From: UBA7957 sp965224675
GTDB taxonomy: Bacteria > Pseudomonadota > Gammaproteobacteria > Granulosicoccales > Granulosicoccaceae
Reading direction: 5' to 3'
DNA length: 64,000 bases
Assembly (NCBI GenBank): GCA_965224675.1
Contig: CBDDAA010000004.1
Location: forward strand, 434,001 to 498,000
A program made the translations under genes and the position numbers. Shown here piece after piece: positions 28,238 through 37,055 of this stretch (the first letter of the stretch is position 1; each line of letters begins with the position of its first letter). The notes below the pieces were generated by a model. The model was not told the origin of the DNA and did not search any database. It worked only from the letters and a program-made list of their open reading frames with translations.

Positions 28238-28690
28238 CTACTCTGCCAAGAGTAAAGTTCTCACACGTGCGCTGATTTCTGCCATATCCGCCCGACCTTG
28301 GGCTTTGGGTTTTATCAGGTTCATCACTTTACCCATATCTTTCACGCTGCCCGCATTAGCTTCATTGATTGCAAATTCTACGAGGCTATTGATTTCATCT
28401 TCAGTGAGTGCAGAGGGGAGATATTCTTGAATAATCGTCAGTTCAGCTTTTTCGATGTCACTTAGATCATCTCGACCTGCTTTATCAAACTGGGTTATCG
28501 ATTCCCGGCGCTGTTTTGACATTTTGTCAAGTACTACAATAACCTGGGTATCGTTGAGTACAATGCGCTCATCTATTTCACGTTGTTTGATGGCAGCGCT
28601 GACCATACGCAATGTAGCCAAGCGTACTTTTTCCCCAGACCTAAGGGCAGATTTACTGTCTTCAACAATGCGTAATTTCAGGTCACTCAT
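28238..28690 (-). CDS. yqeY: YqeY/GatB-tail domain protein
   Basis: 150-residue protein consisting of one GatB/YqeY domain: MSDLKLRIVEDSKSALRSGEK, LRMVSAAIKQREIDER, SITQFDKAGRDDLSDIEKAE, LPSALTEDEI, and GSVKDMGKVMNLIKPKAQGRADM. Function is unclear; the domain also forms the tRNA-contacting tail of GatB. The frame extends nine codons upstream, but MSDLKLRI at 28690 is the family start. It follows rpsU by 90 bp on the same strand, the widespread rpsU-yqeY order. Confidence 0.9.
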   Translation of the reverse strand: MSDLKLRIVEDSKSALRSGEKVRLATLRMVSAAIKQREIDERIVLNDTQVIVVLDKMSKQRRESITQFDKAGRDDLSDIEKAELTIIQEYLPSALTEDEINSLVEFAINEANAGSVKDMGKVMNLIKPKAQGRADMAEISARVRTLLLAE

Positions 28691-28780
28691 GATTTTCTCA
28701 GCAGGCGCTATGCACAACTATAGCTCCTTGGATACCCCCAAAGCCCCCGCGTTTACAGATGAAGCATTAATCTTGAAGGT

Positions 28781-28996
28781 TTAATAAAGTCGAACCCGAC
28801 GAGCAGATTCTTTGGATACTTTCTTTTGATGTCTTTTTACAGCTGCCGCCGCTTTTCGTTTTCTCTCAGCGGTAGGTTTTTCGTAAAATTCACGCCGCCG
28901 GGTTTCGGTAAGAACCCCCGCCTTTTCACAAGAACGCTTAAATCGACGTAAAGCCATTTCAAATGGCTCATTTTCTTTGACTCGTACAGATGGCAT
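28781..28996 (-). CDS. rpsU: 30S ribosomal protein S21
   Basis: 71 residues, the standard length. MPSVRVKENEPFEMALRRF, KRSCEKAGVLTETRRREFYEKP and a Lys/Arg-rich tail ending VRLY are diagnostic. Needed for base-pairing of the 30S anti-Shine-Dalgarno with mRNA. Divergent from tsaD as usual; dnaG is not downstream as it is in most gammaproteobacteria. Confidence 0.97.
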   Translation of the reverse strand: MPSVRVKENEPFEMALRRFKRSCEKAGVLTETRRREFYEKPTAERKRKAAAAVKRHQKKVSKESARRVRLY

Positions 28997-29049
28997 GCAA
29001 GCTTCCTTTAGCTTTCAGAAAAATAATAAATAATTGAAAAAACCGGGCA

Positions 29050-29077
29050 AGTATAACGCGTGTATAATGCGATGCAA
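29050..29077 (-). promoter_or_regulatory. Predicted sigma-70 promoter for rpsU
   Basis: On the minus strand a -35-like TTGCAT (29072-29077) and a -10 TATACT (29050-29055) stand 16 nt apart, about 55 bp before the rpsU ATG. Prediction from sequence only. Confidence 0.45.
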
Positions 29078-29105
29078 AACTATTTCAACAAAATAGTCTT
29101 TAAAT

Positions 29106-29129
29106 TTTCCCAATTTCCCAATTTCCCAG
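29106..29129. repeat. Triple 8-bp tandem repeat in the tsaD leader
   Basis: Three consecutive copies of TTTCCCAA (the last ending in G) lie 13 nt before the tsaD start codon. They sit just upstream of the GAGGG ribosome binding site, so a change in copy number would lengthen the untranslated leader. Confidence 0.7.
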
Positions 29130-29141
29130 TCAGAGGGCAGA

Positions 29142-30164
29142 ATGCAGGTTATAGGTTTTGAATCGTCTTGTGATGAAACAGGTATCGCAATAGTTGATTC
29201 TAAACAAGGTCTGTTAGCGCATGCCTTGCATAGTCAGATCTCAATTCACAATGAATATGGCGGTGTAGTACCGGAGCTGGCATCGCGTGACCATGTGCGT
29301 AAGCTGACACCGCTTTTCCGCGAGGTATTATCACGGGCGGGCGTGTCTATCACTCAAATCGATGGCGTTGCCTATACCGCTGGGCCGGGTTTGACGGGGG
29401 CGTTACTGGTTGGCGCTTGCGCTGCAAAATCATTGGCTTGGGCACGTGACTTACCTGCGATTGCTGTGCATCATATGGAAGGACATTTATTGGCACCAAT
29501 GCTTGAAGTTGATCAGCCAGCGTTTCCTTTTGTGTGTTTATTAGTCTCGGGTGGTCACACTATGTTGATCCGGGTCGAAGAAGTCGGGTCCTACAAATTA
29601 TTGGGAGAAACGCTGGACGATGCAGCGGGAGAGGCGTTCGATAAAACAGCGAAAATGCTGGGCTTAGGATATCCGGGTGGACCATTGCTGGCGCAGTTGG
29701 CTAAAAAAGGTAACGCTAAAAGGTTTCACTTCTCACGGCCAATGGTAAATAGACCGGGACTCGATTTTTCATTTAGTGGTTTGAAAACAGCGTCAATAAC
29801 TTGTTATCGACAGCATATGGAAGATGACTTGGCAAAAGCTGATATCGCTGCAGCTTTTCAAGATGCCGTTATTGATACCTTGCGAATCAAATGTACTCGG
29901 GCACTAAAACAAGAAAAAATCAATCGATTGGTAGTCGCTGGAGGTGTTGGCGCCAATCAGTCACTCAGGCAAACATTTTCTGAATATTTCTCAACAATGG
30001 ATACTGATGTATTTTATCCCAGAAGTGAATTTTGTACAGATAACGGTGCAATGATAGCCTTGGCTGGTTGCTTACGGCTACAGGCGGGACAGGAGGATGA
30101 AGGAGAATTTTTTGTTAAACCGCGTTGGGATATGGCCAGCCTTACGCCGCTTACCGATAGTTGA
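29142..30164 (+). CDS. tsaD: tRNA N6-adenosine threonylcarbamoyltransferase TsaD
   Basis: 340-residue ASKHA-fold enzyme that transfers the threonylcarbamoyl group to A37 of ANN-decoding tRNAs with TsaB and TsaE. Seen: GFESSCDETGIAI, YTAGPGLTGALLVG, the metal-binding HHMEGHLLAP, LVSGGHTMLI, GEAFDKTAKMLGLGYPGGP and CTDNGAMIALAG. Standard length. AGAGGG precedes the ATG. Divergent from rpsU and convergent with plsY, a common gammaproteobacterial order. Its product t6A is the substrate of TcdA (9.5 kb). Confidence 0.97.
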   Translation: MQVIGFESSCDETGIAIVDSKQGLLAHALHSQISIHNEYGGVVPELASRDHVRKLTPLFREVLSRAGVSITQIDGVAYTAGPGLTGALLVGACAAKSLAWARDLPAIAVHHMEGHLLAPMLEVDQPAFPFVCLLVSGGHTMLIRVEEVGSYKLLGETLDDAAGEAFDKTAKMLGLGYPGGPLLAQLAKKGNAKRFHFSRPMVNRPGLDFSFSGLKTASITCYRQHMEDDLAKADIAAAFQDAVIDTLRIKCTRALKQEKINRLVVAGGVGANQSLRQTFSEYFSTMDTDVFYPRSEFCTDNGAMIALAGCLRLQAGQEDEGEFFVKPRWDMASLTPLTDS

Positions 30165-30246
30165 CAATCAGTTTCTCTGGCATTTACCGTGGGTAAATCT
30201 TGGCGGTGAAGAAGGCAGCTTTAGCCGCTTGTAGCAAGAGTCAGTG

Positions 30247-30834
30247 CTACTTTTTGTTAATATTGGGTTCTATACCCCTGATCAGGCGCTGTATATTATC
30301 TTTATGTCGCCAGAATAGAACAAGAGTGATAACTAACATGGCAATTACATAATCGCTTTGATTGGTTGCAAGCCAAAGAAAAAAAGGTGCAAAAACAAAG
30401 GCAAGCAGAGCCGCCATTGATGATATTTTAAATGTAAAGCTCACCGCCAACCATGTTGCAGATACGAGCAATCCAGCTATTAAAGAAAGGCCGAAAGTTG
30501 CTCCTATGGCCGTTGCGACACCCTTACCGCCCTTGAAATCAAAAAATAGCGGAAACAGATGGCCGAAAAATGCGGCAACCGCTGTTAAGGCAACAATGAC
30601 AGGACTTGCCGATAGTGTCTGGGCGATTAAAGTTGGTAGTAAGCCCTTTATCATGTCCCCAACGAGTGTAATTGCAGCGGCTTTTTTGCCTCCAAGTCTA
30701 AGCACATTTGTCGCGCCTGGATTATTTGAGCCACTGGTACGTGGGTCGGGCAAATGCATTAATTTACACGTGATAATAGCAGTGGAAACGGAGCCGAATA
30801 GATAGGCGATCACAGGCAGAAGATAGAGAGACAT
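30247..30834 (-). CDS. plsY: Glycerol-3-phosphate acyltransferase PlsY
   Basis: 195-residue integral membrane acyltransferase using acyl-phosphate to acylate glycerol 3-phosphate. The three conserved loops are visible: GSNNPGATNVLRLGGKK, GHLFPLFFDFKGGKGVATA and FWRHKDNIQRLIRGIEP. About five hydrophobic helices, normal length. Its phosphate-donor partner PlsX is not in the window. Confidence 0.95.
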   Translation of the reverse strand: MSLYLLPVIAYLFGSVSTAIITCKLMHLPDPRTSGSNNPGATNVLRLGGKKAAAITLVGDMIKGLLPTLIAQTLSASPVIVALTAVAAFFGHLFPLFFDFKGGKGVATAIGATFGLSLIAGLLVSATWLAVSFTFKISSMAALLAFVFAPFFLWLATNQSDYVIAMLVITLVLFWRHKDNIQRLIRGIEPNINKK

Positions 30835-30915
30835 ATGTGTGTACAGTAATTAAAGTTGTCGTATTTTAACGAATGTTTAGAATAATTTCTAAACTGTTAC
30901 CAAGCTGTTCTTTTG

Positions 30916-31788
30916 ATGATTGAAGAAAGCTTATTGCCCGATTCAGTTGCGGTAAGACGTGCGGCTGACAAAGCTGCTGAAACTTATGTCAATGCGGCGG
31001 TGGTTGGTTTGGAGATAGGTAACCGGATGCACAGCCGATTAGATTATATGGCAATCATGCCTTCTGTTGTGTTGGATTTAGGTTGTGGTGCTGCCACATC
31101 CCTTTCAATTCTTCAAAAACGGTATAAAAGATCATTGATCTTGGGTGCAGACTTTTCGCATTCGATGCTAATGCAGCGTCGAAACAAACGTACTCTGTTC
31201 AGAAAACCAAAATTGATTCAGTTGGATGCGACCGCCATAGCGTTGCAAAATGAGAGCTGTGATTTAGTGGTGTCTAATTTGATGTTGCCCTTGTGTGCAA
31301 ATCCGCTACACGTATTCAAAGAGGTGAACCGGGTACTGAAACCGGAAGGGGCCTTTTTATTTACCAGTCTCGGACCTGACTCAATGAGAAGTCTGATTGA
31401 TGTCTTGACGGCTGCTGATCCGGGCAATCCAAGGATAGCTTTTCGTGATATGCATGATCTGGGTGATTTGATGGTGCAGGCTGGAATGACACAGCCAGTG
31501 CTTGATGCGGAATACTTGCGTATTGATTATTCATCAGCCCGGAATATGCTGCAAGAGTTGCGACATTGTGGTGCAACCAATGTGGCATTGGGTCGTAGTA
31601 AGGGTCTGATGACACCAACAATTTATCAAAGGATCGAATCGTTGTGCGCGGGTATGGCGAATGTTGGTTTCGAGCTGGAAGTGATTCAGGGTCATGTATG
31701 GAAAAGACATGCAGGAAGTGGCATTGAAATGATGCCGGATTCTTTACTAAAAAAATTTATTCCTATTAACTTAGAGAGATCGAAATAG
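30916..31788 (+). CDS. BioC-like malonyl-ACP O-methyltransferase
   Basis: 290-residue class I SAM methyltransferase. SAM-binding VLDLGCGAATSLSIL (about residues 50-64), GADFSHSML, LQNESCDLVVSNLMLPLC, NRVLKPEGAFLFTSLGPDSM and the later FRDMHDLGDLMVQAG are the pattern of BioC, which masks malonyl-ACP so that fatty-acid enzymes can make the pimelate moiety of biotin. The usual bio neighbours (bioF, bioH, bioD) are not here, so a different methyl acceptor cannot be excluded. ATG 30916 is used; a TTG directly before it opens the frame. Confidence 0.72.
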   Translation: MIEESLLPDSVAVRRAADKAAETYVNAAVVGLEIGNRMHSRLDYMAIMPSVVLDLGCGAATSLSILQKRYKRSLILGADFSHSMLMQRRNKRTLFRKPKLIQLDATAIALQNESCDLVVSNLMLPLCANPLHVFKEVNRVLKPEGAFLFTSLGPDSMRSLIDVLTAADPGNPRIAFRDMHDLGDLMVQAGMTQPVLDAEYLRIDYSSARNMLQELRHCGATNVALGRSKGLMTPTIYQRIESLCAGMANVGFELEVIQGHVWKRHAGSGIEMMPDSLLKKFIPINLERSK

Positions 31789-32175
31789 AGGCTTCAGATA
31801 ATAATTGGATTGTGTTTTTTAAATTTGATTGGCTATACTTGTGTGACTCGTTTCTGGGTGAAGCTTGAACAACTTAAAGATTGGCAAAGATGAATTAGGC
31901 GTATCGTTAAATAGCGTTAACAACTGATGCCTGAATCGTGCCTGTAATTTGGAGAATTGAGGGCTGCTAATTGGTTTTGCTGCGATGCAGCTAAGTCACA
32001 GGATAAGGTAAAATTTGGTGGGTTATTAAATCTACCCCAAAATACTTGGCTATGTATCCGGTTTTCCCCTTGAGAGTGGTATGATGATTCTGTACGATTG
32101 TCAAACTTTGAAAACCGGCAATTGATTGAGTGCAGATCATGATAAGCGCTGGCATGAACAATTTTGCGACTTGGC
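31789..32175. other. Intergenic region without a recognisable gene
   Basis: About 390 bp before the DUF2244 gene. An extended-like -10 (GGCTATACT, around 31831-31839) could mark a rightward promoter, but its -35 partner is weak. The minus-strand frame at 31917-32177 has no family features and overlaps the DUF2244 start, so it is not called. Confidence 0.4.
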
Positions 32176-32679
32176 ATGATCCGAACTGAGGTAAATAGAG
32201 AAAAAGCCTATTTTCGTGTTGTTATAATGGGTAATCGATCAATGGGTTGGCGAGAAAATTTGCTATTGCTGGCAGCTATTGGTGTTGTAAGCATTGGATT
32301 GACAACCGGGTTGGCCGTAATGGGCTACTGGGCCGCATTGCCTTTCGCTGGTTTAGAACTGTTGGCTGTGGCTGTGTCTCTGTACAAAACGCTTGAGCGT
32401 CTGGAACAACAAGAAGTGATCACTATTACAAAAGAATCGATCACTGTGGAGTGGGGAAGAAAACATCCTGATCGATCGGTTTGTGCTCCCAGACCTTGGA
32501 GCAGACTCAGGTATTGTCAGTTTACTAATCCATTTGAAGTTGGTTTGTTATCTTTGTTAGTACACAACAAAAGTTATAAATTGGGGGCAGCTCTGGGAAA
32601 AGAAGAAAAGCACCAATTGTATTTCGAGCTAAAGCAATATTTTGATAAGACCACAATTTGCTCAGATTGTTCACATTAG
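32176..32679 (+). CDS. DUF2244 membrane protein linked to the oxidase cluster
   Basis: 167-residue protein of the DUF2244 family: a conserved N-terminal nucleus ending NRSMGWRENL, two adjacent membrane helices (about residues 26-70), then a soluble C-terminal domain with a conserved-looking PWSRLRYCQF block. ATG 32176 (MIRTEVNREKAYF) matches the family start; the TTG four codons upstream is less likely. Members are regularly encoded beside aa3-type oxidase genes in proteobacteria; the function is not known. Here coxB follows by 122 bp. Confidence 0.75.
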   Translation: MIRTEVNREKAYFRVVIMGNRSMGWRENLLLLAAIGVVSIGLTTGLAVMGYWAALPFAGLELLAVAVSLYKTLERLEQQEVITITKESITVEWGRKHPDRSVCAPRPWSRLRYCQFTNPFEVGLLSLLVHNKSYKLGAALGKEEKHQLYFELKQYFDKTTICSDCSH

Positions 32680-32801
32680 AGCATCCCTCAATGGACTGAG
32701 AAAGAGTGTACTTCACACCTCTTAATCCATGTGATATTCAAATTTTGCGTACAAAGATACTACTTTTGCATCATCTTAATATTGTTGGAGAAAATTAAGT
32801 T

Positions 32802-33692
32802 ATGAAGTCGAGACTTGTCAGCGCGATCTCTGTGCCTGGTGCTTTCCTCTTCGTACTTCCAAGCCGCCTTTGGGCTGATTGGGATACGTTGAATATGCCT
32901 GAAGGAGTCACAAAAATCAGCAAGGATGTTTACGACATACACATGATGATATTTTGGGTGTGTTGTGTAATTGGTGTGCTTGTATTTGGAGTTATGTTTT
33001 ATTCGATCTGGCGTCACCGAAAATCAAAAGGTGCTAACGCCGCCAGTTTTCATGAAAGTACCCTTGTGGAAATAATATGGACAACGGTTCCCTTTATTAT
33101 ATTGATCGGTGTTGCAATCCCAGCGGCCAAGACATTGATTGCGATGGAAGATACATCGGATGCTGAACTGACTGTTAAAGTGACAGGATATCAGTGGAAA
33201 TGGCATTACGACTATCTTGATTCCGGGGTCAATTTTTTTAGTACATTGGATTCGGAGCATAATCAGGCCAGACGTTTAGGCAGTGGGGCGGATCTCTCTA
33301 AAATTGATAATTACTTAAAAGAAGTGGACAACCCACTGGTATTGCCCGTTGGGGTCAAAGTGCGCTTTTTACATACTGCAAATGATGTGATTCACTCCTG
33401 GTGGGTGCCAGCTTTGGCATTGAAGAAGGACGCGATACCCGGTTTTATCAATGAGAATTGGGCGTTAATAGAGGAGCCTGGAATTTACCGTGGCAAATGT
33501 GCTGAGTTATGTGGACGTGACCATGGGTTTATGCCAGTGGTGGTTCACGCTGTTTCAAAGGATGAGTTCGCAAAATGGCTTGACGAAAAGAAACAAAATC
33601 AAGTTGTAAATAGCGATACAGGCAAGACAGAGAAATTGTCGACCGCTGAATCGGCAAATCCTCCTCAGACTAAAAAAATCATACTTAATTAA
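32802..33692 (+). CDS. coxB: Cytochrome c oxidase subunit II
   Basis: 296-residue subunit carrying the binuclear CuA centre that accepts electrons from cytochrome c. Signal-like N-terminus, two membrane helices (about 45-68 and 85-107), then the cupredoxin domain. CuA ligands: His in DVIHSWWVPA, and the GKCAELCGRDHGFMPV block with Cys-x3-Cys, His and Met. The Trp-rich VTGYQWKWHYDY electron-entry stretch is present. No C-terminal haem-c motif, so this is an aa3 type, not caa3. First structural gene of the cluster; coxA follows after 12 nt. Confidence 0.95.
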   Translation: MKSRLVSAISVPGAFLFVLPSRLWADWDTLNMPEGVTKISKDVYDIHMMIFWVCCVIGVLVFGVMFYSIWRHRKSKGANAASFHESTLVEIIWTTVPFIILIGVAIPAAKTLIAMEDTSDAELTVKVTGYQWKWHYDYLDSGVNFFSTLDSEHNQARRLGSGADLSKIDNYLKEVDNPLVLPVGVKVRFLHTANDVIHSWWVPALALKKDAIPGFINENWALIEEPGIYRGKCAELCGRDHGFMPVVVHAVSKDEFAKWLDEKKQNQVVNSDTGKTEKLSTAESANPPQTKKIILN

Positions 33693-33704
33693 CCGGAGTC
33701 TTCA

Positions 33705-35291
33705 ATGAGTTCTACTACAGCAGAGCATCGTGATCATGATGATCATGATCACGGGCCGGCAAAGGGAATGACCCGCTGGATATTTACCACCAATCACAAA
33801 GATATCGGCACCCTGTATCTCTGGTTTTCTATGGTCATGTTTTTTATTGGTGGGGCCATGGCGTTAATTATTCGGGCAGAACTGTTTCAACCCGGCATGC
33901 AAATCGTTGATCCCTCATTTTTTAATTCAATGACAACCATGCATGCGATTGTCATGATATTTGGGGTGGTAATGCCGGCTTTTGTTGGCTTGGCAAATTG
34001 GATGATTCCCATGATGGTGGGCGCCCCCGACATGGCGTTGCCACGGATGAATAACTGGAGTTTTTGGATCTTACCGTTTGCCTTTGCAATGATGATAGGT
34101 ACGCTGTTTACTGATAGCGGTGGTCCGGCTGGCGGATGGACTCTATACCCGCCATTGGTTTTGCAAACAGGTGACAGCTTCGCGTTTGTTATATTTTCAA
34201 TTCACTTGATGGGTATATCCTCGGTGATGGGTTCCATTAACATCATATCAACGATTTTTAATATGCGCGCACCCACCATGACGTTGATGAAAATGCCACT
34301 GTTTGTCTGGACCTGGTTAATTACTGCCTATTTGCTAATTGCAACAATCCCAGTTTTTGCAGGTGCGGTGACCATGTTATTGACAGATCGTTACTTCGGT
34401 ACGAGTTTTTTTAGCGCAGCCGGTGGTGGTGACCCCGTGATGTTCCAACATATATTCTGGTTTTTTGGCCATCCAGAAGTCTATATATTAATTTTGCCCG
34501 CATTTGGCATAGTTTCACAGATTATTCCAACCTTTGCGCGAAAGCAGCTGTTCGGTTATTCGTCGATGGTATACGCGACAGGTTCAATAGCGTTTTTATC
34601 TTTTATCGTTTGGGCGCATCATATGTTTACGACGGGCATGCCTGTTGCCGGTCAGTTGTTTTTTATGTTCTCAACGATGATGATCGCTGTTCCTACAGGG
34701 GTTAAAGTGTTTAATTGGGTTGCTACTATGTGGCGTGGCTCTATGACATTTGAAACGCCTATGCTTTTCGCCATGGGTTTTCTGGTTATGTTTACAATTG
34801 GTGGATTTTCGGGTCTGATGTTAGCTTTAACTCCAGCTGACATCCAATACCACGATACCTATTTTGTCGTCGCGCATTTTCATTATGTGTTGGTTCCAGG
34901 TGCAATATTTTCATTATTGGCTGCCACTTATTATTGGATTCCCAAGTGGACAGGGAACATGTACGACGAAAAACTGGGCAAGCTGCACTTTTGGCTGTCA
35001 GCGATATTTGTCAACGTTCTATTTTTTCCGCAGCACTTTGTTGGCCTGGCCGGTATGCCTCGCAGAATTCCCGATTACAGTTTACAGTTTGCGGATTGGA
35101 ATATGGTTTCTAGCATCGGCGCATTCGGATTCGGATTCTCCCAACTATTATTTCTGTATATAGTTATCAAGTGTATAAAAGGGGGCGATAAAGCGACTGA
35201 TCAGGTTTGGGAAGGTGCTGATGGTCTTGAGTGGACGGTTGCCTCACCAGCGCCTTACCATACATTTGCGGTTGCACCTATCATAAAATAA
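33705..35291 (+). CDS. coxA: Cytochrome c oxidase subunit I
   Basis: 528-residue haem-copper oxidase catalytic subunit with 12 predicted helices. Seen: TTNHKDIGTLYLWF, haem-a ligand His in TTMHAIVMIFG, CuB/cross-linked Tyr motif FWFFGHPEVYILILPAFG, the CuB His pair in VWAHHMFTTGM, and haem ligands in VVAHFHYVLVPG. The Tyr of HPEVY marks an A-type oxidase. The N-terminus is rich in His and Asp (residues 7-18), a feature seen in other gammaproteobacterial CoxA proteins that could bind metal. Twelve nt separate it from coxB. Confidence 0.97.
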   Translation: MSSTTAEHRDHDDHDHGPAKGMTRWIFTTNHKDIGTLYLWFSMVMFFIGGAMALIIRAELFQPGMQIVDPSFFNSMTTMHAIVMIFGVVMPAFVGLANWMIPMMVGAPDMALPRMNNWSFWILPFAFAMMIGTLFTDSGGPAGGWTLYPPLVLQTGDSFAFVIFSIHLMGISSVMGSINIISTIFNMRAPTMTLMKMPLFVWTWLITAYLLIATIPVFAGAVTMLLTDRYFGTSFFSAAGGGDPVMFQHIFWFFGHPEVYILILPAFGIVSQIIPTFARKQLFGYSSMVYATGSIAFLSFIVWAHHMFTTGMPVAGQLFFMFSTMMIAVPTGVKVFNWVATMWRGSMTFETPMLFAMGFLVMFTIGGFSGLMLALTPADIQYHDTYFVVAHFHYVLVPGAIFSLLAATYYWIPKWTGNMYDEKLGKLHFWLSAIFVNVLFFPQHFVGLAGMPRRIPDYSLQFADWNMVSSIGAFGFGFSQLLFLYIVIKCIKGGDKATDQVWEGADGLEWTVASPAPYHTFAVAPIIK

Positions 35292-35347
35292 GTGCAATAA
35301 ATTTGAGGAATCAACCTGGTTGATATTTAGCCAGGTAACTTTATGCC

Positions 35348-35470
35348 ATGAACAATGATACTGGAAATACATCCTGGTTCAGCAGACATCGGTTGCCAAT
35401 AATGCTGGCCTTAGTTGCTCTGTGTTTTTATTTCGCGGGTCTGCTATCAGTAATCTCACGCGGCAGTTGA
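35348..35470 (+). CDS. Small (40-residue) single-span membrane protein between coxA and ctaG
   Basis: A 40-codon gene too short for usual length cut-offs. It has an ATG, an AGGT 11 nt upstream, a polar N-terminus (about 16 residues, ending RHRLP), one hydrophobic helix (about residues 18-35, IMLALVALCFYFAGLLSV) and a short basic tail, and its TGA overlaps the candidate TTG start of ctaG. Small single-span proteins are known at this position in other proteobacterial oxidase operons, where they are annotated as oxidase small assembly or accessory proteins. A role in CtaG or CoxA maturation, or as a small oxidase subunit, is inferred from position alone. Confidence 0.6.
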   Translation: MNNDTGNTSWFSRHRLPIMLALVALCFYFAGLLSVISRGS

Positions 35471-35472
35471 TT

Positions 35473-36021
35473 GTGCCTGATAGTAAAAAGTATAGCTCCA
35501 TCGCCCGAACCTCAACGAAACATTTGTTAGTGGTATTAGCTATGTTTGGCTTTGGTTATCTTATGGTGCCCATGTACAACATTATTTGTGACGTGGCAGG
35601 TTTGAATGGGAAAACAGGTAGAACCAAATTAGAATCCACTGAGCAGGTACAGGTGGATAATACGCGGCAGATAACGGTTGAATTTGTCGGCATAATTAAC
35701 GGCGCTGGCTGGGAATTCAAACCCAATCAGAAGCGTATGAGCGTTCATCCGGGTAAATTGTATAATGCCAGTTACTATACGAAAAACCTCAGCAAACGGA
35801 AGGCTGTTGGGCAAGCGGTACCCAGTTTGGCTCCGTCAGCTGCCGCCAAGTATTTTTCCAAAACCGAGTGCTTTTGTTTTAGCCGACAGGAATTTGAAGC
35901 GGAAGGTTTCAGGGACATGCCACTCACTTTTATTATTGACCCTGATTTACCAGATACCATTAAAACAGTGACACTATCGTATACTTATTTTAATACCGAA
36001 ATTTCGGCAGAGGATTCTTAG
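35473..36021 (+). CDS. ctaG: Cytochrome c oxidase assembly protein CtaG (Cox11)
   Basis: 182-residue copper chaperone that delivers CuB to subunit I. One N-terminal membrane helix (about residues 14-34, HLLVVLAMFGFGYLMVPMYN), then an immunoglobulin-like periplasmic domain with the copper motif ECFCFSRQ and PLTFIIDPDLP. GTG 35473 gives the normal family length; an in-frame TTG two codons earlier overlaps the stop of the small upstream gene, and the long open frame to 35422 is just overlap with it. Confidence 0.92.
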   Translation: MPDSKKYSSIARTSTKHLLVVLAMFGFGYLMVPMYNIICDVAGLNGKTGRTKLESTEQVQVDNTRQITVEFVGIINGAGWEFKPNQKRMSVHPGKLYNASYYTKNLSKRKAVGQAVPSLAPSAAAKYFSKTECFCFSRQEFEAEGFRDMPLTFIIDPDLPDTIKTVTLSYTYFNTEISAEDS

Positions 36022-36104
36022 GCCCTGGCGAAATAGCACCAATCCGTTGAGGTATTACAAGTACATTATAGATTTTAAGTAAACTAACAGAGGTGGAAAT
36101 CTAA

Positions 36105-36974
36105 ATGAGCACAGCAACAGACTATTATGTGCCGCATACTGCGAAATGGCCAATTATAGGGTCTATCGGGCTTGCCACGTTTTTCTATGGTTTTGCCAAT
36201 ATGCTCAATGGCTATGAGTCTGGTGAGCCTTTCTTCTACGCCGGAATTGCTATCGTCATATTTATGACAATCGCTTGGTTCAGAGAAGTGATAAATGAAA
36301 GCGAAGCAGGTACTTATAATGAGCAAGTAGATACTTCATTTCGCATGGGAATGATGTGGTTTATTGTTTCAGAAATAATGTTCTTCGCGGCTTTTTTTGG
36401 TGCACTGCTTTATGTTCGGACATTTGCTGGTCCATGGATAGGTGGTGACGGAGGTGGTGGGGCAGCGAGTACAAATGCAGTTTTATGGCAAGGTTTTGAC
36501 TATATTTGGCCAAACAATGGTCCTGCCAACATAGGTGGTGATTATGAGCCGATGGGTTGGTTCGGTTTACCCCTCATCAACACGCTTATCCTGTTGACCA
36601 GTGGTGTCACGGTTACTATGGCGCATCACGCGATTCAACGCAGTGATCGTAAAAAAATGGTTTGGTGGTTATTGGCTACAGTAACACTTGGTTTTCTGTT
36701 TGTATTTCTTCAGGCAGAAGAATATATACATGCCTACGGTGAAATGAATCTAAAGCTCAGCACAGGGATATATGGCTCAACCTTTTTTATGTTGACAGGC
36801 TTTCATGGTTTTCATGTAACACTCGGTGCGGTTATACTTTTAATAGTAATGATTCGTGGAATGTTCAGCCACTTTAACGAATCCAACCACTTTGCCTTTG
36901 AAGCGGCAGCATGGTATTGGCATTTTGTGGATGTAGTCTGGTTGGGCTTGTTCGTTTTTGTCTATATTCTCTAG
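36105..36974 (+). CDS. coxC: Cytochrome c oxidase subunit III
   Basis: 289-residue subunit with seven predicted helices. Seen: AKWPIIGSIGLATFFYG, EIMFFAAFFGALLYVRTF, TSGVTVTMAHHAI, FLQAEEYIHA, TGFHGFHVTLGA and the C-terminal AAAWYWHFVDVVWLGLFVFVYIL. AGAGGTGG sits just upstream of the ATG. Completes the catalytic core with coxB and coxA. Confidence 0.96.
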   Translation: MSTATDYYVPHTAKWPIIGSIGLATFFYGFANMLNGYESGEPFFYAGIAIVIFMTIAWFREVINESEAGTYNEQVDTSFRMGMMWFIVSEIMFFAAFFGALLYVRTFAGPWIGGDGGGGAASTNAVLWQGFDYIWPNNGPANIGGDYEPMGWFGLPLINTLILLTSGVTVTMAHHAIQRSDRKKMVWWLLATVTLGFLFVFLQAEEYIHAYGEMNLKLSTGIYGSTFFMLTGFHGFHVTLGAVILLIVMIRGMFSHFNESNHFAFEAAAWYWHFVDVVWLGLFVFVYIL

Positions 36975-36982
36975 TGTAGTGT

Positions 36983-37002
36983 TTCATCTAGGTTAAGATG
37001 AA
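36983..37002 (+). terminator. Weak hairpin after coxC
   Basis: TTCATCT and AGATGAA pair perfectly around a 6-nt loop 8 nt past the coxC stop codon. There is no proper T-run, so termination is only possible. Confidence 0.3.
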
Positions 37003-37055
37003 TTCAGCAGGGCGCGGGTTTGCTTACTTATTTGTGTGGATTCTGTCTCTGATCC

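Noticed and set aside
30182..30198. Short palindrome ATTTACC-GTG-GGTAAAT between tsaD and plsY
   Set aside because: Arms are AT-rich and no T-run follows, so I do not call it a terminator.
31917..32177. Minus-strand open frame of 86 codons before the DUF2244 gene
   Set aside because: It overlaps the DUF2244 start and has no start signal or family features.
33712..33760. Repetitive GATCATGAT stretch at the start of coxA
   Set aside because: It encodes the His/Asp-rich N-terminus known from other CoxA proteins, so the DNA repetition follows from the protein sequence.
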